DNA from: Amia ocellicauda
Taxonomy: Eukaryota > Chordata > Actinopteri > Amiiformes > Amiidae
Assembly: GCF_036373705.1 (NCBI RefSeq)
Contig: NC_089866.1
Coordinates: forward strand, 8,504,001 to 8,568,000
Length of the DNA stretch: 64,000 bases
Reading direction: 5' to 3'
How positions within the stretch are numbered: position 1 is the stretch's first letter; the number at the start of each line of letters is the position of its first letter. The position numbers were made by a program, and so were the translations under genes. Below are positions 27,592-41,314 of this stretch, one piece after another. The notes under the pieces were generated by a model. That model worked only from the letters and a program-made list of their open reading frames with translations, made no database searches and was not told the origin of the DNA.

Positions 27592-30500
27592 GCAGGATTT
27601 ATAAGCAAAAGTCCCTATGGGTGCAATGGCTCCTTGAGGAATGCTCTATTTCCTGTGGATGAAGTCCTGTCCGATCTCCTCTATGGGATTTGAGCTCCAG
27701 TTCACAACTGATTTGTTGGGGCGGAGGCAAGAAGAAACATATAACAAGGTAAGCCCATACAGTACTGCTGAAAAAGACTGAAAGCTTATCCCACAGTGTC
27801 TGACAAAGAGCCTCTGCAGCCAGCCAGAGGTCTAGTGGTGGTTCATATTCAGTAAATGCTGTCTCGAAGGGGGAGACAGACTCTCCTCAAACACAGAGAG
27901 AATGGATTATGTGAACGCGACCCTGTAGGTGAGGCAGAGACTCTGTGGTTTAATTCAGATCATCACTTTTTAGAAAGTGTGCCAAAACACACATCCTCTA
28001 ATATAATTTTGAAGTTACAGAGCATATCTACTTTTTGGTTTCCTCTGCTAAACTGGAGCAATACCCTGGGAGTCTCTTTGAGTTGCGTTAGGCATTGAGC
28101 AGTGATGTGACACTTCTCCACAGTGGCCTGTCATAGCACCAGTCTGCCAGTGTGACAGAGCGCTCGGTGCCAAGAACGATCGGGCCAATTCTACTCCAAC
28201 AGATGGGTCTTCAGTCTCTGACATTTTCTCCCACTACTTCCCTAATGATTCAGCTGGATGATTTTAATCTGCCTGAACATTTTACATCTAATCTCCTAAC
28301 ACATGGACAGGTTCTTAAGAAGAGGAGTCAAGATATGAAAAGGAGCAACCCCTCCGAAAAGCACAGTTACTCACGGAGAAAGGTTTTTGGGGAGTTGGGG
28401 TCTGTTTCTAGTCAGTGCTCTATGGCCGTGGAATTGCTCTGCAGATGAAAAGCATCAAAACCTATGTCACCTGCTGCAAAAAATACTTGACTGGCCAAAT
28501 CACAAGACACAGAGACGCAGAGTGAGGGAGAGAGAGGCGCACAGTACAGGAGGGCTGCCAAAAGCCTTTAATTAAAGTGCTCTCTTGTGCAAGATTACGG
28601 TGTGTGCAGGCTACTGCCATCTCTGACAGACTGTGCTTTTTTGTTTCAAAGATGCTAACAATCCCTGCCCAGGTCCAGAGCTCCTAGTCTGCAGGGGATG
28701 CTGTTCATTGCTTATTGCCTCATCCCAACAGTACATCCATACTGAGGAGATCCCATACTACAAAGAAACGATCTGTATTTTAATCACCCTTCATGTCAAT
28801 GAGGCAGCCGCACTTCTGGGTTGGGTACAGATTCAGTTTTGTAAACTATTTATGGTTATTGGTTCTGTTATCTAAAAAACCTAAAATCCTCCTCCTGTTT
28901 TTGTACTCTGTCATGTCACACGAAAGAATGGTAATTTTGAGAAGTAAGGAGGAAGAGAGGTTCATAAGTTAAAAGTAAAGACTGGTGCAGCGCAATAAGC
29001 TGCGAGGCTGAAATATGTGAGTTCTTCTGTGGCACATGGAAAGTGGGATATAATGGAAAAGGGACACCCCATACACAAAATTCAAAAGAGTATTAGATTA
29101 CTGAAATGGTAAGTGAAATGATACCAACAGATGTAGTTCCAGCCTCCAGAGGCTAGGTTGCAATAGCTCTATCTCCACACTGTACGCAAGATTGGGGTAC
29201 ACTCACCTTGCTCTAATCATTACAGATGAAACATCGGGGTGACTGCATTACCAGTATTGTGTGCGTGGCTATAAAGTTTTATAAACCTTTCTATTATTAT
29301 TTACAGGTAAGCTGTAATGTAAATCTATATTACATAATTGTGTGGTGTTATTGATTTGTAATTTGGTATCATTAAGTTGTGACTGTTATAAAATAAAACT
29401 ATCTAATAGGTACGACAGTAAACAATTTTAAAACAGCAAGTGGAGTTTGCATGTAACGATAAGCAACGTGGTTAAATGTATTGAATGTTAATACTATATA
29501 TATGTGGACATGTTTAGAGGACAGTGCAAGGAAGGTAGAATATAAATCAGAACAGTACTTATAACAACAGGAACAGATGTTATTAAAGAGGGCTGGTCAA
29601 ATATTATTTTGTTTATTTAACTATGTTTTGGTAAAGCAAAATATATTATAAATAATTTGAATGAAAAGGAATAAAACATGTTATTATTGATTGGAAGGAA
29701 AGTATTAGAAAGGGTGATTGAAATAGAAAGTTTAAAAGAAGTGTTTAAGCCTACTGTAATTCGAGACTATTACTAGGTGCATGTGTGTAGATTACAGACT
29801 GTTAAATATGAATGAGCCTGGATAAGTGCAAGATTTAGTTTATTCTATTATTATTGACTAAAAGGGGAATGCTAAGATGATATGATTTAAATTTGTTAAT
29901 TGCAGTAAATAGAAAAGGTTATTATTGAAAATGTTTGCAAGATTGATTTAATAAGAATAAGTTCTAATGGAATTGATAGAGATATATTGATTCGATTTTG
30001 GTTGGGATTATTGAAATGTCTGAATATGTTGAAATGTTGACAGAAATGTTACCGGAGCATTTATTATTTGTGATTTTAAAAAATACTGTCTAATCATTAC
30101 AGATTAAACATCAGGGTGACTGCATTGCCAGTATTGTGTGCGTGGCTATAAAGTTTTATAAACCTTTCATTCTTTATAAACCGATGAATTATTTTCAGTA
30201 TGTAGCAGAAACTGACAAACCGGAGTGTTACACTTCCATTAGCACGCAACTCTGATAGGTCAGTGATGAATGGATAGCAGTGCCCCATGTTATTCTGGCG
30301 CTTCTCTCCACTGAGAACAATTCGGCCTGATGATTTTTATTTATTAAACTGAAACAGTAATGCCGTCATGCACAGAATGAATCTGGGAATCAGGCTGGGT
30401 GCTGGAGACATGGCTTTTAATAGGAAAGCAAAAGCCCAGAAGCCTTTCTAAAGAGCTAATAATATGAGGTGTAAATCCACACGGACTGTGACTTATGCCC

Positions 30501-33500
30501 TTTGAAATTCCATTTTGTTTTGTTAGCTGTGAGGTTCCTTGGTGTTTCTCCTTCAGTGGTTGACTGCTATCATTTTCAACCAAAAAATTGAAAACTGCCT
30601 TTAAGACTTTTAAAACGCTAAAAAGCTTAGCATGGTTGCTGTGGGGAAACAGACTGGCACAGAATATAGCAACGCCTGTGTGAAACTCTTATTCTTCTCC
30701 TTCTCATTTCCTCATGTTCACCCCTGAAGATTGTCTCCCAACACAGCCTTTCTGGTACAGTTATCTAGGATGTGGAAGAACACTGTGAGCAGAAGCAGTG
30801 ACAGTCAGAGTCACTGAGGACAGACACAATAGCACATTAAACACAAGAACAGTCAAACAGTAAACTGCATGAACTTCCCATTAACTAGCTGACAATGAGA
30901 TGGAATTCAATGTGTTACAGTGATGGTCATTGGCAACATAAAGATGTAATATCACCATTTTCCCACAAGGGGCATTATTTCCCATGAAATTTCCAGCACC
31001 GATGTTTATTGGTCATGTGATATGACTTAGCCTATCAGAGATGTCATGGTTTCTCTTTGTGAAGCATTGAATACTCATTTAATACTGATCTAGTTTTGAT
31101 TGACTTATACCCTACCAGCATTGAACCACCATATTGGTAAGTTTTAATGGGTTTATGCCTGTTGAAAGAGAACATATCTCTTGCCTTATTGGTTTCTTTT
31201 TTTTTTTGGCAGACCTTAAAGCATTTCCTTTATTTCTCAAATAACTGAAGAACTTTTGTCATCTCTCATTTGAACTTGGATTTTTATGCAGCTATAAGAC
31301 CATCTGATTAATATTATCTGTTAATAAGCTGTACTGCATCAGTCTATTACATCAGTAATTCCAAGGTCTACTCTTTAACAGGTGGTAAATTTATGGAATG
31401 CCGTCATTTTCCACGATTAGTCAATGTAATGTGATCCAATATTAAGCCGCCCGTTTATCCTGTCGGACGCTATGTTAGCTCACAATTTGGAAATGAAATG
31501 TTGAATCAAGTGTCCACATGCAAACACAGCTTGATCTGCAGTCCAGTTCAGCACTGATTGGCAGCATTAATTAATGAAGTAAACACTCTTGGCATTTAAA
31601 TCAAACACTGAGCAATTACTGTAATTGCACAGCAAACCAATAGGCGGTGCACCATGTGTCCCAGCATAAGCAGTGGCTGAGGTGCAGGCAGAACCTTAAG
31701 ATGCTTTCAGACACTCGTAAAATTACAAAATCGGCCATTTAAAAGGAGTGGAGGACATTTGTTTGTCTTTATTTAGCTTATGATTGACGGACTGTTAATT
31801 GAGTTCAAAACCATTCTTGGCTCCAACTGCACTTTAATGATGAACTTGAGAAAACAATTTCCTCTAGTGTTTCTGAGGCAGCTGGAGTGGAACACATGCT
31901 GTTTGTTTGTTGTGGTAATGACACAGACACAGACACAGATTTGTTATAGTTTAAGTCTTCAAGACGTTCTGCTCTGTGGCCTTGCTCACTAGAGACCAGA
32001 CTCATCTGTAATTAGGGTTTGCAGAGCTCCACCCTCAATCACCTGGTGACTAGTATAATACATTGTTTGCCATTATTCTGGTTGACACACACTCAAGGCT
32101 ATGACAATATTTTTTATTTCTTATGTTCTCTGCAGTTAGACCAGACAAGAAAAATTTAGCAGTTCCACTCCATGCCTTTGCAGAATTATAATCCAAGGAG
32201 TAGGCTTCTTAATGGCCCCTTCATTAATTTTTTGACGCAGCAGTTGAAGATCAGTTTAATAATGCAGTGTTAGCTGAAACAAAGGCCTGCATGGGAATGG
32301 GACAGTCATGGATGGCCACAGTCCTGCAAGTTTCATAGTTCCCTTTAAAACCTGCTTTAGAAATGAAATTGTCTCAGGCCTACCTGTGAAGACCAGGCTG
32401 ACATCATGCAAGTCCTCCTGCGTAACCCGGAAGCTGAAGGACTCATTGTAGAAAGGGTCAATGGTTCCCTTCATGCATGAAGTCTTTTTGGTCTTCACCA
32501 GCTTCAGACCTGTAACCAGCTGCACCTTCACAAAGGGGTCTGGTGAGGCAAGAACAGGAGAGGGTCAGATCACAGACACAAATGTAAGCAAAGAGCAAGA
32601 CAAAAGTGTAAACCTTTACTAATCTATTGGAGTCCATAAAATGATCCTGTGATGAAAAAAAATCCACTGTGTATAGTCTGGCTTTTGTCTCAATGCCTTG
32701 CTAGTTACCTGAGCCCTGACTCATGTCAGTCTGCAGCAGCTGTTTGGCACGGATGATGTCCACGTTGAGTCTTCCCGCACTAGGCAAGTAGTTCAGGGAC
32801 AGGAGCAATTCACCCAGTTCCACCTCGTTCTGGGAAACAGCAGGGAAAGACAGTTTACAACCATTAACTCGGTAGGACAAAGGAAAGAGATCTCAATAGA
32901 GATCTGTTGGTTAATTTTAACTTTTGAAAACATATACATTCTGCAGTTTGTTTTGCATCGATACAGCTCAAACAGTTACATTTGCCAGCTGGACAGGATG
33001 CTATGCAATTGTTGCAATTTAGAAAAATATTTAATCTGATCTTGGATCTTGGATCTTGGCTGTTCATATCTAGACATATATATTTTAAAGATAAATATAG
33101 CAGGGTGTGAACATTACTGGATAAATGCACAATTTTCTGACAAAGAAACATGTTGACTTTTTCATTTATAACCCTATTCCACAAATATGTTACTAGACTT
33201 AAGCCCTGACTGAACCAAACCCTGGGGATTCTCTGCCTTCCATTTCGTCTTGCTCATTCCAAAGTGCTAATTTCCCAGGAAGAAATTACTCATGTTTTTT
33301 TTTATTTTCGTTGTGAGTGATGTCATTTGTCACAGAGGCCCAGTGCACTGGCAAGAGAGGACTCTGAGCAGAGAACAGCCCTCTATATTAACAGCCAGCA
33401 GGCACACAGCTCCCTGCACAGCTTACATCCACCTCCTCTTCAGCCACTCAGAATAGAGCTGTTCACTCTTCCCTTGGCACATCCACCATCACTGAGAGTC

Positions 33501-36500
33501 CTAGAGTGCGCCAACTACATCTACAGCTTTGATCTTCAAGGGCTGTAACATCCTGTGTTTTTTCTATCTACTCAGGCTCTTTACTATGTAACAAAATACT
33601 GTACCTGGGCGCTGGGTACCAGAGCCTTCCACCAGTGCCCACCCTTGACCAAATCCACTTCACTCAGAGGCATGGCCACCTTGCCAATGACGCAGTGGCG
33701 TGAGAACTTGTCAAAGTCAACGACAGAGAGCAGCAGGGTGCGGCGCTGGGTCTCCAGGAAGGGGAGGTCAAAAGTGAAGCGCTCCTCGAAGACAGGGTTC
33801 TGTGTCTTGCGCTTGACACCGGTCTGCCGTGAGTTCTTGTGATCGGGCAGCAGGCTCATCTTCACATAGGGGTTGGAGTGTGCCATGTCCTGCCGGGCAC
33901 CATCACAGGACAGGGGCGGGGGCAGGTCTCGGGCCTCGATGACCCTGACGCTCAGGTGGTTGTGGATGAGGTCATACTGGGTGCTGAAGTGCAGCATGCC
34001 CAGCTGATAGCGAGACAGGATCTCCTCGTCCGTCAGGGAGTCCACATCGTCACTGCTGGAGTCCACAGAGTATAGCCGTGGCTCAAACTTGCGGAAGTAA
34101 TCGTCTGATGCCACATAGGGCTTCCTCAGCACTGAGGGCTGCACCGCCTCTTTCTTGGAGCCGATGGCCCAGAACTCAATGGGCTTGATGTCAAGCAGGG
34201 GGGAACTGGGCCTCCGCACCTCCAGACCTCAAAAGAAAACAGAGAGAGAAAGAATGGGTCAGACCTGAGGTAGGATTTCTGAGATTTCAGGACACTGTGA
34301 AACAATGCTCTGCTGAAAATACACAGGGGATTGGGCGTTAAGGGTTTGGTTCTTTTGATAAGAGCAACGGAAACATCTATGAGGCAGCTGCAATATAGGG
34401 AACAGCACTGCATACTGCAAAAAGCAGAAATTCAGAAACTGTGTTTCAACCCAGTGCAGGTGTGAGCTTCAGCCAGCCTTTGACTTATGTAAGAAGACTG
34501 ACTAACAATTAATGAAACAATTAAACAGTTGGCTGTGCCTCAATCCTCTGCTGGAACGGATTGTAAGGTCTGACACCTTCCTCTCCCCGTTAAGATTAGA
34601 GCTGAGGGAGCACTACTGGCCGACGGACAAGGGAGGGAGCAGGACTCAGGTGGAGCTGCAGGCCTGCAGACTCACTGGACAGTCGTCGGGCGAGGCTGTA
34701 GGTGGAGCGAGACGTGTCAGAACTGGAGCGGCGGTGGTCAGGGGAGCTGTCCTGAGGCGTGGCGGGAGGCTCACTGGCTGCCACGTCAGAATCGCCTTCT
34801 TTGTCTTCATTACAGTCGTTGACACTGTGGAGACAGAGAGGACAGGTCCACACACTCCCGTGAGGCATTCCTGAACTCCAGTCTTCTTTTGTACCATTTA
34901 ACAAAATAGACTGGACAAATCAGGGATGCAGAAACGATATGCCACCACGCATGCGGAGTAGAGAAGCTTTTGTAGCTCAACGCAGAGCAGCAGCTTTCTC
35001 AATAAACACTCGCCCTGCCTGTGGCTGCAGACTAAGTGCAGGCCTCTATGCAGCTGCTGTCAATCTCCCAATCAATAAATCCAAAGCCTTATTTAATCAA
35101 GCGCTCTAATCAAATCAAATGCATGCGGTGGCATTTAAAGAAGAGAAAGCTTCCAAGAAAATTGGATAATTATTTTTTTCTAACGTGTGGTGAACTATAC
35201 AGGCTAAAAGCACTTTCAAAGGAGCCAGTTGGAGGCCAAAATTCAGAAGGAAGCATCTTTCAAAGTTGACAGTTGAATTGTACTTCATACCAATAAGTAA
35301 TAACTGACACCTATTAAGAATGCAATACTATATTTGTCTTTACAGTCCCTTAAGGAGTGACTATGCAGAGGTTAACCATTTCAAGCTTAACTACCCAAAC
35401 ATGTGCCTTAGATTTGGTCTGAAAAAGCACAAAATAAAATGCTCTAAATTTCAAAAGCTCATGACATAGTTCTGTGGATTTAAATATATATATACTGTGT
35501 CTGATTGGTGATTTTAGAAGAACAATATTATAATAATATTTGATTGTTAACAGTTTATGTAAACCTCACATTCTGAACAGGATTTCTACGAGGAAGCCTC
35601 CTCCACCCTAAGCACCTCCTGGGACCTTCAAGGACCCCTTGTGTCCATGGCTACAGCTCTCCGGGAACAAAGACTGTTGTCACAACAGCAGAGCAATCTG
35701 AAACACATGGCATCATGAGCCTTTTTACAAGTTGCATGGTGCTACTCTCTATGGGATATGAAAACTCAGAAACTGTCAGAGGAGCCAAATCCAAAAACCA
35801 AAGTCAGGGTGGAGAATCAACATCTGCAGTGCCAGAAACTCCAAACACATCTGAGAGCTAATCTAGGGAAAGAGTGACACTAGGGGGATACTGCTCAAGA
35901 AACTGACAGTGGGCTAGTATAGGATTGGTCTTCTTCTGACTAGAACATTTTCACCCCTTCAACAGGAGTCAGAAATAGGGAAGGAAGTGTATTGTAATGT
36001 ATTGTATTGTAAGCTGTGTCTTCATTCAATTGATGTTTTCAAATGGGTCTGGCCCAGCCCAATAAAGCAGTGACTAAAGGACACAGAGATACCTGATATG
36101 ACCTGTGTTTGGATAGGTAGCAACCCAGCCTGACTCTGCCAATCTATGACTTGACCTTTTTTAACAAACGTGTCATAGCAGAAGGACCTTTGGCCTTCCT
36201 CACTATTAAAATAGGCTGCCCCCCCATTTCTTGTCGTACTGCCCTGGCTGGGTATCCACAGTCTGTCTGGTAGGAGGGAGTAGTGGAATGTGAACTGTCC
36301 TCTCAGTCGCAGCAGAACTCAAGATGGGGTCTGGGTCACAGTTATTGAATATCTTTACTTATTGGACACAGCTGGGACTGTGAGCATTGCGAGAACATTG
36401 AATTAGTGTTCTGGAAGAATGGCTCATTATCTAGGGTTTTCTATTTTTTCCCCCTCCCGATCCCCTCACCGTTATAATTGGCAAAACCCAAACAAGCGTT

Positions 36501-39500
36501 GCAGATAACTTGAAAAACTGTTTACCGACTGCTTTACATGTTTATCCTCAGCTCGGTAATAAACATGAGATGGCCTGCAAATCCCTGCTCTGACTATGCA
36601 AATAATGCCATGCCTCAGGAATCCATTAATGGTTCAGCTGAAGGCACAGTGCAGTTTTGGGAAATAATGTTTCATTATAAAAGATACAGAACAGCGTGTG
36701 CTTGCTCTCTGTCATAGCATGTCTAATCCCTGAGTGCCGGCAGGAATAAACAAAAGATGGTGACAGTATTTAGAATTTAGATTGCAGAGTTGAAGCAGCA
36801 TAGGGATGAGTGGAAGATAACGTCCCCCAATGAACCCCCACCCCTACCCCCCCTCCTCTTGTCATTAGAAACTCACAGCAGCCCCGGCAGCTTTGCCATT
36901 TACAAAAGTGTCTCATTAGGAGTTTGAAAAGCCTGCACTGCTTCTGGCTTCCAACACGGACTGATTAACACGCCCCTGCCGCAGGCAGTGACTCACGCGC
37001 CACACACACGACCCTGTCACTCCACACGGGAGCTCCTGTTTAAGTGCTGGACAACAGGAAAACTGCACAGCCACTTGGGGTGCAGTTCATATGCCCTGAG
37101 TGGCATACAGATCGACCATGGTACTCTTCTCACACTCAAATGCTCTGGAATTGGACTCCTTCACAGCCTGGCAATGCTGCGTTGTTTTTGGTAAATCCAG
37201 TAATTTTCAGATCATGACAAACAAAATCACTGAATCGCCCTTCTTTGAATGGGTGACTTGCTTTGGGTATCACTAAATATGGGTGGCTCATCTTACTGGG
37301 AGATGTAGGGTGAGTCACAGAGATGCACGGATTGGAGCTCTCCAGTACTGAAGCTAGACACCCCTGTTCATCCAGAGATATTCACTCCTTGGGGTGGAGG
37401 GCAGTCATCTTGCGGGTGTTATTGGTGACTTATAGATTGAGTGAAGGAGACTTGAGGAAGAACAGGGGTACTCACAGCCAGGATGGGGTTTGAGCAGGGA
37501 AGGGCCCCAGGATCTCCACCTCTTCATCGCTCGTCTGACAGCAACTACACTCCAAGCACGACTGCCAACATGCCTGGCAGGTCCACCGGCACAGCAGGAA
37601 ATTGGACAATCTGGACAGGAGACCCTGGACACAAGGTGGGAGAAGCAGAGAAATTATAAAAATCTAAAATTGAGCAATCATAACCTAGCTTTGTTTGTCT
37701 ATCATTGGCCCCCACCTCCCCCTTCATATAAATGCTGTATAATTATTGTGGCCTACTAAAGCATTGAAATCAGAACCACCGAATTCTCTGAAGTATTAGT
37801 TTAATTCGTTTTACTTGTTAAAGTGGTATGTAATGTTTACCATAGCTCTTCGCCCGGCGCCCCAGTGTGATAAATCCACAGTCTGACATTCAGCTGTTTG
37901 TCTAAAAATGAACAGCTTGCCATGGTTTTTAAAGAAGTCAAACTTAGCAGTGTGCTGAAGTCATCGAGAGCACAGCCTTACAATGCTTGTTGGAATTTCA
38001 GCAGAAACACAATGAAGAATAAAGCTGGGGGTCAGCCTTATTGAGCCATTGGACACAGCTGCTTTGTGTCCACAGACCTCCTGCTGCTGACTGCTATTCC
38101 CACTGTACAAGTGCTACAAAACAACACTGAATACTCCCTTGGCTGTGGGGTTGACATTGCCTAATACTCTCGCTTCTTTGCTCTTCAGAGACAAAATGCA
38201 ATGCACTGTGTTCATTAAATTGTAATAGATTAAATTATTATAAAAGGCCAGGACTGACATTATGTAAACTGTGTTACATTGTGCCTCGGGGAGACTCAAA
38301 ATCCTCTTTATTGTTGTTAACAATTTTATCACTTTTTGCTTGTGATCTGTGAGATTGTCTCCCTGTTGCAGTGCACATTATTGGTCATAATAATAATTTC
38401 CCTCAGAAAAAAACAATTTGTGTTTCATGACTGGAAACTTGCCTCCACGTCACCCTTCCTTAAAATCTGCTTCCTCTGTGTTGTCTTTTTCCAAGTTCAT
38501 CTCACAGCTATAGCAGTTAGTGAGCATGGCAGATTTTGTAGGATTATACTCCCGGCATTTTCCGATAATATCTGCGAGGGCTGGCGGTATCTGTTTTAGT
38601 CAAGGCGGCAGGAACACCCAGAGCTCTGTTTTTATGGTTTCCGATCACAATGCCACCCAACAGTGAAATTGCTATGCGACGTGATTAAAACTGCAAAGTG
38701 GGAAACCAGTTTTCAGGAATAATAAATCTGGATTCTGTGCTGAAAATCTCATGCAAAAATTCTTTCTGCAGGATTTTCAAAACAGGCCGAAAACAACAAG
38801 CATATCGTGATTTCTAAAAAGCCAAACAGGGGTTGTGGAATACAGGGTGTTGCGTGTCCCCTTGTTGCCATGAATATGATCAATCAATGTTTGTGTCCTC
38901 AACTCCCAGGGGGAGAGTGTTGCAGCTTGACAGCAAGAGGAGAGGGGTCAGCCAGTCCCAGCTCTGACATCACTTCTGGTCCAGATGAAGTCAGCTGGAA
39001 TCCCATCTTTGAACTGGGCAGCCGACTCAAAGTTCTAGAATTAAGTCATGTCTCCATTTGAGTCAATACGAGCACGTTCAGGGACTCAATATTTATGCAA
39101 ATTAGTTTCTGCTAGGCTGCCTAAGGCTTTGCTATTCCCCCTGTGATGATATCTAGTAAACAGGATGAATCATCCACTCTTCTGGTGACAGCCGGCCCTA
39201 AACAGACATTCCCACCCCCTTCCTATCTGCTCTGGCTGGGCTGCAGTCAGAGACAAGAAGACTCTTTAATTTTGGTGTTTTCTTATAATTGTGTATCTTT
39301 TCTCCCCGTCCCTTTTTTGCACACTCCAGTCTAATTGCATGTCTAAATAAAGTGAACAAATGAAAACAGACAGGCATGTAAAGATAATCAATAAGGATCG
39401 ATTGGAATTTACCATCAGAATTAGTTTTTAAATTGAGATTTTAATTTTTAATGGCACGCCGTAGGTTGCGCCCAGTGAGAAAAGGAAGAAGAACCTGGCG

Positions 39501-41265
39501 ATGGGAAAACACATTCAATATTGATGCAGTTACCGCATCAAGACGTATGAAAACACAAAAATGTTGGTTGTGGGTGGCGGCTGGGGACTGTCACATTTCT
39601 GGGATGACGAAACACTGAACACGTGAAGTTGAACCTAAAATACCATCATCATATTAATAAAGAAAGCTGAAAATGTATTTAATGGCATTACGCTTTAATA
39701 GAAATGTGTGAGACATTTTCCTTAAGGCACAAACTCTCTCTAGTACTGAAATAATAATACAAACTACTAATACATAATCATCACATTCATGGGCTTCTAA
39801 AATAACAGTGTTGGCAGTTAGTGTCCTGTGACTGTTCATCTCCACTCACCTCATTGATGGGTTCCAACTGTCCTTTTTGACAGGCGCAGAGGAGCAGAGT
39901 CAGGGCCGGGGGAGGAATGAGAAAGACAGTTTAGTGAGAGTCAGGGAGGAGCGCGGCAGGACTGGCACCATGGGCACCAATATGGCTCATTGCGCTGACA
40001 TGACACCAAGCACACACACTCTCACACAAGCCACGGAGGACCACAGCCCAGTCAATTTTCAGCCTAGAGTCACAGTGGGCGAGATGTGCAGGGAGAGCCA
40101 AGCACTAGGTCCCAGGCACCTCTGCATTCACCTCATCTCTTCAGCTGCTTTCTGTGTTTTCCTCCTCCACACTCAGCGGCGTGGTTGTTGCTGACACCGC
40201 CAACACCTACGCCGCCCTATGTGGGTGCTCTTCTGCTTACCAATAAGGGCCATAAATTCCTAGCGAATACCACATTAACAACACCTGTCCTTTGATCCCT
40301 GACCCTAAGTCTGTGTTTTTCTGTGAGTTTCTGATGCTCATGGGCAGTTTGTTGCATAAATTTGAGGCAAGAAAGCAGCAAGAGCAGGCAAGGTATGACT
40401 ATATGAGTTAATAATGCCTTCTCTGTTGTTTGTTTTGGAAAGAGGTTCAATAAATGACTTTGGGGGAAAAAAACAACCACATGCAGGATACAGAATACAT
40501 ATACATCATTCAATGTATTGAAAGAATACCACAATATACATCGCAAGCTTAGATTGAAGCTCTACAGTGTGATTTCATTAGTGATAATATACCAAAATAA
40601 TAATGATGATAATGATAATAATAATAATAATTCAGCTTTTCTTATTCTTTTGGAACAAACATGCAGACAGCGCACGAAAAGGAAAGGCACAGCCGCCCTT
40701 CCGAGACCTGCAGCTCCGTCCGATGAATCTGCACTGCAACGTCTGCAGCCTCACCAGGAGATGAAGGCTGTGTGTGACACTGTGTTGTTTTCCAGTCTCC
40801 TCCGAGTCTCTCTATTCTCTCCCTCAGCAGCCCCCACCCCCACTCCTGCTACCCAGTCCGGGCTCACGGCTCGTGGCCTGCACATCAGCCGCCCAATGTT
40901 ATCTTTGCAATTAGCTGTTGCTGTAACCACGGTAACACCGGTCGGAACGCCGACATCTCCTCCTCCTGCTCCTACAGGACTGATAAAACGAGGGGTCAGA
41001 GTGACAAAAACGTGCTTGTCAAAGATCCCCTCAGGATCACAGAGCCAGGCGCAGACACAGACCAAGCCGGGCAGAAAAAAGAAGACCCAGAAAAGCCACG
41101 AAAGACATTTAAAAAAAGAAACAGACAGACAGACGGCTCTGTTCTTTCTAAACAGGCAGTGTCTGGGAGGCAGGGATTGGCAGGTAGATTAGCGGATAGA
41201 CAGACAGTGTCACAGGCAGCAGGAGGGGACAGCCATCGGTAAAACATTTTCTCGCATTCACACAT

Positions 41266-41314
<49 letters not shown>

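Larger units (their letters stand above)
25030..32383 (-). other. syt17 intron 7
   Basis: This is the largest intron, 7.35 kb. It holds (AT)n at 25234-25275, an 11-bp tandem array at 25635-25674, a CT/CA compound repeat at 26401-26469, (AT)n at 27552-27589, an 80-bp direct repeat pair at 29212-29291 and 30089-30168 around a C-poor block, and a possible conserved noncoding element around 31440-31640. No further exon is needed or seen. Confidence 0.75.

Noticed and set aside
29212-30168. Intact LTR retrotransposon
   Set aside because: Ends are not TG/CA, no short target duplication flanks the pair, and no primer-binding site, polypurine tract or coding frame is visible.
40518-41192. 224-codon plus-strand frame in syt17 intron 1
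   Set aside because: It spans simple repeats and a CpG-richer stretch, has low-complexity content, and matches no family I know. The opposite strand belongs to syt17 intron 1.
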